The notes beneath the pieces were generated by a model. The model ran no database searches. It was not told the DNA's origin and saw only the letters and a program-made list of their open reading frames with translations. From Pseudomonas gozinkensis (GTDB lineage: Bacteria; Pseudomonadota; Gammaproteobacteria; Pseudomonadales; Pseudomonadaceae): a stretch of 64,000 nt of DNA. Location: positions 620,001-684,000 of the forward strand of contig NZ_CP062253.1 in the NCBI RefSeq assembly GCF_014863585.1, read 5' to 3'. Shown piece after piece: positions 1-7,814 of this stretch (position 1 is its first letter; each line of letters opens with the position of its first letter). Made by a program: the position numbers and the translations under genes.

Positions 1-315
1 GATCACATCGAGCAGCCAGATGAAGCGCCCGGCCCAGCCGCCGCCTTCGTCGTCATAGACCACGTAGACCGCGTCCTTGCGATGGCCGAGCTCGCCGAAC
101 AGTTCTTCGAGTTTTTCTTTGCTCGGCAACAGGCCCGGAGCCGGCGCCTGACCCAGCTGGGTGCGTTTCGGATCAACAAAACGTGCGCCGGGAATGTGTC
201 CCTCGGCGTAGCGGGCGGCACTGGTCAGATCCACCAGAATCAGATCGCGGGATTCGAGGCGCGGCAGCAGGTCGCTCGGCTCGATCACCAGGGCCAGGCC
301 AGAGAAATCAGACAT
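1..315 (-). CDS. rhdA: Rhodanese (thiosulfate sulfurtransferase), N-terminal part
   Basis: Only the first 105 codons are in the window; the gene runs off the left edge. The start is the ATG at 315-313. The protein begins MSDFSGLALVIEPSDLL and contains GHIPGARFVD followed by YDDEGGGWAGRFIWLL, the pattern of the first, non-catalytic rhodanese domain of two-domain thiosulfate:cyanide sulfurtransferases. These enzymes are usually about 270 residues, so the active-site cysteine of the second domain should lie outside the window. They move sulfane sulfur between thiosulfate and thiophilic acceptors in the cytoplasm. In Pseudomonas this gene typically lies beside an HDOD gene and motAB, as here. Confidence 0.88.
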   Translation of the reverse strand, partial: MSDFSGLALVIEPSDLLPRLESRDLILVDLTSAARYAEGHIPGARFVDPKRTQLGQAPAPGLLPSKEKLEELFGELGHRKDAVYVVYDDEGGGWAGRFIWLLDVI

Positions 316-354
316 GTGAGGTCTCCAGAGCACAAAGGGGAAGGATTGTAGCTG

Positions 355-1893
355 TCATTGGCCGCGCTGGCTAAAACTGTGCAGGGCTTTCTCGATGCAC
401 TGCGCGGTTTTGCCGAAGGCCTGCACGGTGATGTCGGCGAATGGCCCGCCACCCTGATCGGCGACCACGATCATGATCACCCGGCCGTTGTTCACCAGCG
501 AACGCAGGAACAGGTGTTCGCCACGGAACAGCGTGCGCAACGAGGGCGGCAGCAGGGCAGAAAACTGGGCGTTGTTGTCCGGGGTGATCCGTACCTGCGC
601 CTGCTGTGCGAGCAAGCGTTGCAGCACCGAACTCTGGCTGACGACGAAATTGAGCGCAGCGGCTTCCTTCGGCAATCCCGAGGTTTGATGGACGCGCAGA
701 TTGGCGTGGCTGCGGTCGGCCATCAGGATCATCACCCGACGCATGCCGCTGGCGATCAGCGCGTCGCGGGCGGCGACGGTCAGGCTCATGGCATTGGTGA
801 AGCGGCTTGGCACGGCCAGCAGCTCGGCGCATTGCTGGCGCCACTGGGTCAGATCTTCAGCGGACGGCGCCGCAGCCGGCAGCATTCCGGCGGGCAGGCG
901 ACGGGTGCCCCACGGCCACAGCAGCGAAACCGCCGGGTGCCAGAGGTCGGGCATGAAATGATGGCGAGCGCTGACGGCGGCCTGTTGGTGCAGCTGCTGT
1001 TGCACTTCGTCCATCGAGATTTGCAGGTAGAGGCTGGTCAGGTATTGCCAGCGCTCGCTGTGCGGACTGTCCCAGGCCTGTTGCGCCGACAGTGCCAGGC
1101 CGTTGGCCAACAGCACGGTGTTGGCCGGCTGATTAAGCCAGCGGCGCAGGGTCGGGTCATCGTCGAGGCGGTTTTGCTGGCGCAGCGGATGATCGACGTC
1201 GCGGGCAATGCGCAGGACCTTGACCAGTTCGCGTTGTTCGGTCAGCAGCAGCCGATAACCTTGCTGGACCCAGATCGGCAAACGCCAGGCTTCCACCAGC
1301 GCTTCACCGATTTTCAGCAGGCGCACGCCGAACAGCTGCTTTTCCACGACGCGCGCCGATTCGCCCTTGTGGATAACCCGCACCTCCCATTCTTCAAGCA
1401 GTTTGGGAAAGGTCAGCGCCAACGGCCACAGTGGCGACAGAAACAGCAGGCTGCCCCAATGAATGTCTTGCCACAGTCGCGCCAGGCGGCTGGCGAAAAA
1501 GCCGTTGGCCTGTTGCGTCGCGTGCTGGCTGATCATCTGCAACTGGCGCAGGGCCTGGGGGATCTGTGCCGCAGGTTCGGCAGGCAGGCGCGCCAGCAAC
1601 TCTTCGGTGCGGGCGAGGCCGAGGCGATTGATCGCCACTTCGAGGTTTTCCGCCGGCGCAGTCATGTTGCCGTGGGTGTGGCGGTTGGCCTCGCGGATGA
1701 TGCTCAGGGCCAGCGCCGGGCTGTCCTGCATCAGGTCGGCGATGTCGCGCAGCGAGCTGCGGTCATCGCGAATCGCCCGGCAGACCCGGTCATGGGCATC
1801 TTGCGGCACCGGCAGGCGAACGCTGTCGAGCAGCTTCACCCAGCCATCGAGCGTGGTCGGTTTTGCGTGTGGGACGTTCGTTTCATTAGCCAT
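355..1893 (-). CDS. HDOD-domain protein, predicted signalling
   Basis: A 512-residue soluble protein with no signal peptide or membrane segment. The N-terminal half (about residues 15-220) has the helical HDOD pattern, including LLDSVRLPVP and ALALSIIREANR, followed by a run of helices to about residue 240. HDOD is related to HD phosphohydrolases but usually lacks the metal-binding residues, and acts in signalling. The C-terminal third (about 350-505) has an alternating beta pattern that could be a GAF-like sensor domain, but I cannot confirm this. It lies just downstream of rhdA on the same strand and is divergent from motAB. In P. aeruginosa an HDOD gene holds the same place. The exact role is unknown. 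Confidence 0.8.
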   Translation of the reverse strand: MANETNVPHAKPTTLDGWVKLLDSVRLPVPQDAHDRVCRAIRDDRSSLRDIADLMQDSPALALSIIREANRHTHGNMTAPAENLEVAINRLGLARTEELLARLPAEPAAQIPQALRQLQMISQHATQQANGFFASRLARLWQDIHWGSLLFLSPLWPLALTFPKLLEEWEVRVIHKGESARVVEKQLFGVRLLKIGEALVEAWRLPIWVQQGYRLLLTEQRELVKVLRIARDVDHPLRQQNRLDDDPTLRRWLNQPANTVLLANGLALSAQQAWDSPHSERWQYLTSLYLQISMDEVQQQLHQQAAVSARHHFMPDLWHPAVSLLWPWGTRRLPAGMLPAAAPSAEDLTQWRQQCAELLAVPSRFTNAMSLTVAARDALIASGMRRVMILMADRSHANLRVHQTSGLPKEAAALNFVVSQSSVLQRLLAQQAQVRITPDNNAQFSALLPPSLRTLFRGEHLFLRSLVNNGRVIMIVVADQGGGPFADITVQAFGKTAQCIEKALHSFSQRGQ

Positions 1894-1964
1894 GTCTGGA
1901 CGGGATCTTCATCTGCTGTAGACGCGCCCGGCACGGGCTAAATTGGCTTTTCGCCTGAACTGGC

Positions 1965-1991
1965 TATAGTCTGGCGCAGTTTTGCCGATAA
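1965..1991 (+). promoter_or_regulatory. FliA (sigma-28) promoter of motAB
   Basis: TATAGTCT (1965-1972), an 11-base spacer, then GCCGATAA (1984-1991). The sigma-28 consensus is TAAAGTTT-N11-GCCGATAA, so the -10 matches at 8 of 8 and the -35 at 6 of 8, with exact spacing. It lies 69 bases before the motA ATG, which fits late flagellar-gene control by FliA. Confidence 0.85.
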
Positions 1992-2059
1992 GTAGAAGAA
2001 GAGATTTTTTAACTTCCGAATATGACCTTGAACCCGACTTAAATAAGTACTTTCTACCT

Positions 2060-2911
2060 ATGGCTAAAATTATCGGCATCATCGTCGTATTCGCGAGCGT
2101 GCTCGGCGGATACGTGCTCTCCCACGGCAAGATTGCCGCCCTGATCCAGCCTTTCGAGGTGATGATCATCGGTGGTGCTGCACTCGGTGCATTCTTGCAG
2201 GCCAACCCCGGCTACATGACGATGCACGTGCTCAAGAAATCCTTGAGCATGTTCAGCTCGCGTTTCAGCCACACGTTCTATCTGGAAGTGCTGGGCCTGA
2301 TCTACGAGATCCTCAACAAGAGCCGCCGTGAAGGCATGATGGCCATCGAAGGCGACATCGAAGATGCCGCCGCGAGCCCGATCTTCGCCAAGTACCCGGC
2401 GGTACTGAAAGACGAACGCATGACCGCGTTCATCTGCGATTACCTGCGCATCATGTCGTCCGGCAACATGGCTCCCCACGAGCTGGAAGGCCTGTTCGAC
2501 ATGGAACTGTACAGCCTGAAGGAAGACCTCGAGCATCCGTCCCACGCGGTGAACGGCATCGCCGACGCCATGCCGGGTTTCGGTATCGTTGCGGCGGTAC
2601 TGGGTATCGTAGTGACCATGGCCTCGCTGGGTGAAGGCGATCAGAAGTCCATCGGTCTGCACGTAGGTGCGGCACTGGTCGGTACCTTCTTCGGTATTCT
2701 CGCGGCGTACGGTTTCTTCGGTCCGTTGGCGCACTCCCTGGCCCACGATGCCAAGGAAGAGCTGAACGTCTACGAAGCCATCAAGGCCTCGCTGGTGGCT
2801 TCGGCTTCCGGCATGCCGCCATCGCTGGCTGTCGAGTTCGGTCGCAAGGTTCTGTACCCGGCTCACCGTCCAAGCTTTGCCGAGCTGGAACAAGCCGTTC
2901 GCGGTCGTTAA
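2060..2911 (+). CDS. motA: Flagellar motor stator protein MotA
   Basis: 283 residues, the usual MotA length, starting MAKIIGIIVVFASVLGGYVLSHG. MotA forms the proton-channel stator with MotB and converts ion flow into torque at the flagellar rotor. Four membrane segments are expected. The conserved GIVAAVLGIVVTMASLGEG and GAALVGTFFGILAAYGFFGP blocks are segments 3 and 4, and the charged cytoplasmic loop between segments 2 and 3 (about 60-165) contacts FliG. An upstream in-frame extension to 1982 exists, but it would begin inside the -10 element of the FliA promoter, so the ATG at 2060 is preferred. motB follows after three bases, so the two are co-transcribed. Confidence 0.96.
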   Translation: MAKIIGIIVVFASVLGGYVLSHGKIAALIQPFEVMIIGGAALGAFLQANPGYMTMHVLKKSLSMFSSRFSHTFYLEVLGLIYEILNKSRREGMMAIEGDIEDAAASPIFAKYPAVLKDERMTAFICDYLRIMSSGNMAPHELEGLFDMELYSLKEDLEHPSHAVNGIADAMPGFGIVAAVLGIVVTMASLGEGDQKSIGLHVGAALVGTFFGILAAYGFFGPLAHSLAHDAKEELNVYEAIKASLVASASGMPPSLAVEFGRKVLYPAHRPSFAELEQAVRGR

Positions 2912-2914
2912 GTC

Positions 2915-3994
2915 ATGGAAAATAACCAGCCGATAATCATCAAGCGCGTCAAGCGCATCGCCGGCGGGCATCACGGCGGGGCGTGGAAGATCGCCTTCGC
3001 CGACTTCGCGACGGCGATGATGGCGTTCTTCCTGGTGTTGTGGCTGCTGTCCACCGCGACCCCGGAACAGAAGATCGCCATCGCCGGTTACTTCAAGGAC
3101 CCGGTCGGTTTCTCCGAGAGCGGTACGCCGTACATCATCGATCTGGGCGGTACGCCGACCCTCGCGCCGGAAAATACCCTCAACCCTGAAGTGAAGTCGC
3201 AGCCGCAACCGGACAAGGTCACGGTCGACACCGAACAGGTTGAAGGCATGGCCGAGCAGGTCGAGAAGGAACGCCTGGAACTGTTGCTGCAAGAACTGCA
3301 GAACAAGGTCGACGAGAACCCGCAACTGCAGAAGTTCAAGGATCAGATCCTGTTCGAAATCACGCCGAACGGCTTGCGCATCCAGATCATGGACGCCGAG
3401 AACCGGCCGATGTTCGACTCAGGTTCTGCACGCCTGAAACCGTACTTCGAAGACATCCTGCTGGCCATGGCCGACACCATCAAAGCGGTGCCGAACAAGA
3501 TCAGCATCAGCGGCCACACCGATGCCAAGCCTTATGTGGGCAACGGTGACTTCGGCAACTGGGAGCTTTCGGCCAACCGTGCCAACGCCGCCCGGCGTGC
3601 GCTGGTGGCGGGCAGTTATCCGGATTCGCAAGTGGCGCGTGTGGTGGGTTACGCCTCGTCGGCGCTGTTCGACAAGGAGAACCCGTTCAACCCGGTCAAC
3701 CGCCGCATCGACATCGTGGTGCTGACCAAGAAGGCCCAGGCAGCCATCGAAGGTTCGCAAGGTGCCGACCCGTCGAAACCGGCAGATCAAGGCCAGAACG
3801 GCGCCGCGCCGGCTACCCCGGTCGACCCGAACGCCTTGCCGGCGGATCAGCAGCCGGTGCCGGCCCACGAGTTGCGTGAACGGTTGAACCTGTTTGACGA
3901 CGCGGCGCCGAAGCCAGCCGCGCCGGGCAGTGCGGCGCCAGCCCCGGTGCCTGCTGCACCGGCCACTGCTCCGGCGCCCGCGCCGAAACAGTGA
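2915..3994 (+). CDS. motB: Flagellar motor stator protein MotB
   Basis: 359 residues. A short cytoplasmic N-terminus (IIKRVKRIAGGHHGGAWK) leads into the single membrane helix FADFATAMMAFFLVLWLLS, whose aspartate (FADFATAM) is the proton-carrying residue in MotB proteins. A periplasmic linker and an OmpA-like peptidoglycan-binding domain (about 150-270, with ISGHTDAKPY and NWELSANRANAARRAL) anchor the stator to the wall. The C-terminal 90 residues are Ala/Pro-rich (APAPVPAAPATAPAPAPKQ) and look disordered; E. coli MotB lacks such a long tail. It is in an operon with motA and is followed by a strong terminator. Confidence 0.96.
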   Translation: MENNQPIIIKRVKRIAGGHHGGAWKIAFADFATAMMAFFLVLWLLSTATPEQKIAIAGYFKDPVGFSESGTPYIIDLGGTPTLAPENTLNPEVKSQPQPDKVTVDTEQVEGMAEQVEKERLELLLQELQNKVDENPQLQKFKDQILFEITPNGLRIQIMDAENRPMFDSGSARLKPYFEDILLAMADTIKAVPNKISISGHTDAKPYVGNGDFGNWELSANRANAARRALVAGSYPDSQVARVVGYASSALFDKENPFNPVNRRIDIVVLTKKAQAAIEGSQGADPSKPADQGQNGAAPATPVDPNALPADQQPVPAHELRERLNLFDDAAPKPAAPGSAAPAPVPAAPATAPAPAPKQ

Positions 3995-3998
3995 TCCA

Positions 3999-4029
3999 CA
4001 AAAAAGCCGACAGTGATGTCGGCTTTTTT
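3999..4029 (+). terminator. Rho-independent terminator after motB
   Basis: AAAAAAGCCGACA, loop, TGTCGGCTTTTTT. The hairpin has A and T runs on both sides, so it can end transcription of motAB and of the convergent rsgA. It starts five bases after the motB stop. Confidence 0.9.
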
Positions 4030-4049
4030 GTGTCTGGCAACTTGAAAAC

Positions 4050-5081
4050 TCAGTAACCGTTTTCCGGCAGGCTGGCGATGATCGAGCGGTAGCTGTTCAT
4101 TCGCTGCTGCTGCACGCGGCCGTCTTCCAGGGCCTTGAGCAGTGCGCATCCCGGTTCGCGATCATGCTTGCAATCGCGGAAGCGGCAGGTGCCGAGCAGG
4201 TCGTTGAACTCGATGAAGCCGGCTTCGACGTCGGCGCGGCTGACGTGGCCGAGGCCGAATTCGCGGATGCCCGGGGAGTCGATCAGTTCGCCGCCGCCGG
4301 GGAAGTGGAACAGACGCGCGGTGGTCGTGGTGTGCGTGCCCTGGCCGGACAGCTCGGACAGCGGGCCGACACGGGTTTCGACTTCCGGCAGCAGGCTGTT
4401 GACCAGCGACGACTTGCCGACACCGGACTGGCCGACGAACACGCTGATGCGACCGTCGAGCTGCTTCTGCAATTGCTCCATGCCGTTGCCGTGGTGCGCC
4501 GAGACTTCCAGCACCGGATAACCCAGCGTGCGATAGACCGCCAGCAAGGCATTCAGCGCCGGGGCGTTCTGCTCGTCGATCAGGTCGAATTTGTTCAGCA
4601 GCAGCAACGGGCGGATGCCGGCGTGCTCGGCCGCGACCAGATAACGGTCGATCAGGTTCGCATGGGGCTCGGGCAGCGGGGCGAAGACGATGACGATCAT
4701 GTCGACGTTGGCGGCCACCGGTTTGAGCTGGCCACGGCTGTCCGGACGGCACAGCTCGGTGGTGCGCGGCAGTTGCGCGACAATCACGCCGATGCCCTGG
4801 TTTCCGGCTCTCCAGACCACCTGGTCGCCGGTCACCAATGCAGGCAGGTTGGCACGCAAGTGGCAGCGGAAGACCTGGCCGGCCAATTCACCGTCAACGG
4901 CCTCGACCTCGACCTGCACACCGAAGTGGGCGATCACCAGGCCGTGCTGTTCCGGGCCCAGGTCGCCGCCTTCGAGGGCCTCGACGGCCGAGGACTCGCG
5001 TTTGGCGGCGCGGGCGGCGCGCTCGCCCTGAATCTTTTCGATGCGCCAGTTTTGACGACGATTGAGTTGGCGTTTGGCCAT
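4050..5081 (-). CDS. rsgA: Ribosome small-subunit-dependent GTPase A
   Basis: 343 residues. RsgA is a circularly permuted GTPase that binds the 30S subunit late in assembly. The motif order shows the permutation: LNKFDL (G4) comes before [15 protein letters not shown] (G1, P-loop) and then [10 protein letters not shown] (G3-like). An N-terminal OB-fold region (about 35-110) and a C-terminal zinc cluster ([14 protein letters not shown]) complete the family layout. A Lys/Arg-rich N-terminus ([21 protein letters not shown]) contacts RNA. It is divergent from orn and convergent with motB. Confidence 0.96.
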   Translation of the reverse strand: MAKRQLNRRQNWRIEKIQGERAARAAKRESSAVEALEGGDLGPEQHGLVIAHFGVQVEVEAVDGELAGQVFRCHLRANLPALVTGDQVVWRAGNQGIGVIVAQLPRTTELCRPDSRGQLKPVAANVDMIVIVFAPLPEPHANLIDRYLVAAEHAGIRPLLLLNKFDLIDEQNAPALNALLAVYRTLGYPVLEVSAHHGNGMEQLQKQLDGRISVFVGQSGVGKSSLVNSLLPEVETRVGPLSELSGQGTHTTTTARLFHFPGGGELIDSPGIREFGLGHVSRADVEAGFIEFNDLLGTCRFRDCKHDREPGCALLKALEDGRVQQQRMNSYRSIIASLPENGY

Positions 5082-5188
5082 GGGTGTTCCGTCTGAAGAA
5101 TGCAGCGATTAGGTAAAACGGCCGCGAGTTTAGCACGCCCGGCAGGCTGCCTAGGCTAAACTGCGCAGCATTGCTCAGGAGCCGAAAT

Positions 5189-5731
5189 ATGCAAAACCCG
5201 CAGAATCTGATCTGGATCGACCTGGAAATGACCGGTCTCGATCCGGAAAACGACGTGATCATCGAAATGGCCACCATCGTCACCGACAGTAATCTGAACA
5301 CCCTGGCCGAAGGCCCGGTGATCGCTATCCACCACAGCGATGAAGTCCTCGCGCGCATGGACGAGTGGAACACCCGCACCCACGGCAACTCCGGCCTGAC
5401 CCAACGCGTGCGTGACAGCCGCGTGAGCATGGCCGAGGCCGAGGCCGAAACCATCGCCTTCCTCGAAAAGTGGGTGCCGAAGGGCAAGTCGCCGATCTGT
5501 GGCAACAGCATCTGCCAGGATCGCCGCTTCCTTTATACCCATATGAAGTCCCTGGAAAGCTATTTCCACTACCGCAACCTCGACGTCTCCACGCTCAAGG
5601 AACTGGCTGCGCGCTGGGCGCCGGACGTACGCGACAGCTTCAAGAAGGGCAGCACTCACCTGGCGCTGGATGACATCCGCGAGTCCATCGCCGAGCTGCA
5701 GCACTACCGCAAGCATTTCATCAAGTTCTGA
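5189..5731 (+). CDS. orn: Oligoribonuclease
   Basis: 180 residues starting [17 protein letters not shown]. Orn is a DEDDh 3'-5' exonuclease that degrades RNA dinucleotides; in Pseudomonas it also clears pGpG from c-di-GMP turnover. DLEMTGL is the first Exo motif, and H156/D161 of the last motif sit in [20 protein letters not shown] ribosome site lies eight bases before the ATG; an in-frame start at 5171 lacks one. The motAB-rsgA-orn order is conserved in Pseudomonas. After the next gene the backbone is broken by the RHS island. Confidence 0.97.
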   Translation: MQNPQNLIWIDLEMTGLDPENDVIIEMATIVTDSNLNTLAEGPVIAIHHSDEVLARMDEWNTRTHGNSGLTQRVRDSRVSMAEAEAETIAFLEKWVPKGKSPICGNSICQDRRFLYTHMKSLESYFHYRNLDVSTLKELAARWAPDVRDSFKKGSTHLALDDIRESIAELQHYRKHFIKF

Positions 5732-5814
5732 GATCGGCACCCACGCCGGGGCGCCCTCTTTTGGTGCCTCGGCGAAGTGAGTAGACTGCGCGCCTTCCTG
5801 CCAGGATCGCCACC

Positions 5815-6426
5815 ATGTTGCTGATGCTCTACCTCGTCGCCATTACTGCCGAAGCCATGACCGGCGCCCTGTCTGCGGGCCGTCGCGGCATGGACTGGTT
5901 CGGCGTGGTGCTGATCGCCTGCGTCACGGCTTTGGGTGGCGGTTCGGTGCGCGACGTACTGCTCGGGCACTATCCGCTGACCTGGGTCAAACACCCGGAG
6001 TACCTGGTGCTGACGACAGTTGCGGCAATGATCACCGTGTTCACCGCGCGCTGGATGCGTCACCTGCGCTCGCTGTTCCTGGTGCTCGACGCGGTCGGTC
6101 TGGTCGCGTTCACCCTGATCGGTTGCATGACTGCTCTGGAAATGGGTCACGGCATGCTCGTCGCCTCGGTCAGCGGGGTGATCACCGGCGTGTTCGGCGG
6201 CATCCTGCGCGATATTTTCTGCAACGATATTCCCTTGATCTTCCGCCGTGAGCTGTATGCCAGCGTCTCCTTTGCAGCTGCCTGGTGTTACATGCTGTGC
6301 CTGTATCTCAATGTGCCGAGTGAGCAGGCAATTCTGATCACCTTGTTTGGTGGTTTTCTGTTGCGATTGTTGGCGATTCGTTTTCATTGGGAAATGCCAA
6401 AGTTTGTCTATAACGACGAACATTGA
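5815..6426 (+). CDS. TRIC/YadS-family (UPF0126) membrane channel
   Basis: 203 residues, almost wholly hydrophobic, with about seven membrane segments. Two internally repeated units carry the family signatures GGGSVRDVLLG (about residues 42-52) and GGILRDIFCND (about 128-138), typical of prokaryotic trimeric intracellular cation channels (YadS/UPF0126). Bacterial members conduct monovalent cations, and glycine transport has been suggested for some; substrate cannot be told from sequence. It lies 83 bases after orn on the same strand and is the last backbone-like gene before the accessory island. Confidence 0.87.
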   Translation: MLLMLYLVAITAEAMTGALSAGRRGMDWFGVVLIACVTALGGGSVRDVLLGHYPLTWVKHPEYLVLTTVAAMITVFTARWMRHLRSLFLVLDAVGLVAFTLIGCMTALEMGHGMLVASVSGVITGVFGGILRDIFCNDIPLIFRRELYASVSFAAAWCYMLCLYLNVPSEQAILITLFGGFLLRLLAIRFHWEMPKFVYNDEH

Positions 6427-6597
6427 TATTTGTTGTAGCTGTTTTTCTGGGTAACAATTTGCAAGTTTCTGATGCCTCGCAAGTGTATGTTTCTTACATT
6501 TTTCGCTTTGCTGTTTGTTTTAAAGCCATGTTATTTCTTTTGTTGATGGGTTGTTCGATATCAATCCTTAAATGAAAATCTTCAAAGGAAATGCATC

Positions 6598-7629
6598 ATG
6601 AGTGAAGACGTGAGCGCAACACCGCGTCAGCAAGCTGTACCGCCTGTTCTCGAAGGAATTGCCAACTTCAAAGTAAAGTTTGATGCAGGCGACAGTACCA
6701 GCAGCAAATCGCTATATGGTAATGGCCGTATGCAGGTGAAAGTTCAAGTTCTGGTTTCCGGGGTGGACGCCAACGGCGACGCCATGTACGTGCCTGAAGA
6801 TGTAATGAATAGCATAGAACTCATTCATTACAGCACTGGCAGGACGTTGCGTGATGGCTGGGCCGCGAGTACCGAACAGGGGCGTTATACCCTTGAGACG
6901 CAGACTTCCGCCGCCGTCGGGATCATTCACGACGACGATGTTGAAAGTGACAGCGTCCATCCTCAGGTTCGCACCTTCTGGGTATCCTCGTCGGTCGCGG
7001 GGACGACCAGGATTGCTGCGCGCTTGTCACTGAACGGGATGAGGATTTTCAGTAACGGAACCACGCTTTCCAGCGTCCATGACAGCAGCATAACGATCGA
7101 AGCACAAACGCCTCCGGCCTATGCCATTGAGCAGTTTCGCTGGTATCAAGCCCGACGCGGTAATGAAGAACCCGGTAATCGTATCTTTAACTATTATCTG
7201 GGGCTTTACCCGCAGGGGCAGCAAATCAAACTGGTTGATTGGATTGCAGAAGGAGCCAGCGCAGGCGAAGACTACGCTTTTGCTGGGGGAAACAAGCTGC
7301 AAGAGTCGAGAACTAACTACATGCTGGCCACTTTTGTCCGCCCCGGACGAAGTACTTTGGACGTGAAGTTGCCGTTCGATGGAGATCCTATTGCGTTCCT
7401 TTTTTCCGAAGCCGTTACCAGAGCGTCTAAATGGTACTCTGTAAGGGTTAATGATCATGACGGAGAACTGACTGTCGTACAGGCTCTGTCCGAATACTCG
7501 GAAATTGCGCAGAGTTCCAGGTATGGCGAAATTCTTCGCTTTCGCGCCATAGATCAACACGGCACCGAGCACAAGCTGGCGTTCAGGCTGGATTTTTACA
7601 CGCGCAATTTCACACTCGAGCGAGGCTGA
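6598..7629 (+). CDS. Unrecognised protein, RHS-island paralogue A
   Basis: 343 residues with no signal peptide or membrane helix; I do not recognise the family. AAAGGA precedes the ATG by nine bases. It is a full-length paralogue of the protein at 9816-10754. Shared blocks in order are YGNGRMQVKVQVLVSG (39-54), FWVSSSVAGTTRIAARLSLNG, HDSSITIEAQ, YYLGLYPQGQQIKLVDW and DQHGTEHKL near the C-terminus. The pattern is beta-rich and may be two beta-sandwich domains (1-180 and 190-343). It is the first gene of a same-strand series of four ending in the RHS protein, so it may be an accessory, chaperone or co-effector of that protein; this is inference from position. An AT-rich leader of about 170 bases precedes it. 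Confidence 0.8.
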   Translation: MSEDVSATPRQQAVPPVLEGIANFKVKFDAGDSTSSKSLYGNGRMQVKVQVLVSGVDANGDAMYVPEDVMNSIELIHYSTGRTLRDGWAASTEQGRYTLETQTSAAVGIIHDDDVESDSVHPQVRTFWVSSSVAGTTRIAARLSLNGMRIFSNGTTLSSVHDSSITIEAQTPPAYAIEQFRWYQARRGNEEPGNRIFNYYLGLYPQGQQIKLVDWIAEGASAGEDYAFAGGNKLQESRTNYMLATFVRPGRSTLDVKLPFDGDPIAFLFSEAVTRASKWYSVRVNDHDGELTVVQALSEYSEIAQSSRYGEILRFRAIDQHGTEHKLAFRLDFYTRNFTLERG

Positions 7630-7814
7630 GTTGCTACTTCGCTGATGCAAATTCGGTGGGAGTGGTAGGTATATATGCGCTTTTATACTGCGAGTATCGA
7701 TAAGCTGTGAGGTTCAACTCCCAGGTATTCGCATGGAAAGTGCAGTACTTATGACTCCCGTTGGCTCTATGGTTTTGCGGGGCCAGCGCAACCACACCTC
7801 AAGGATGAGCGCTC

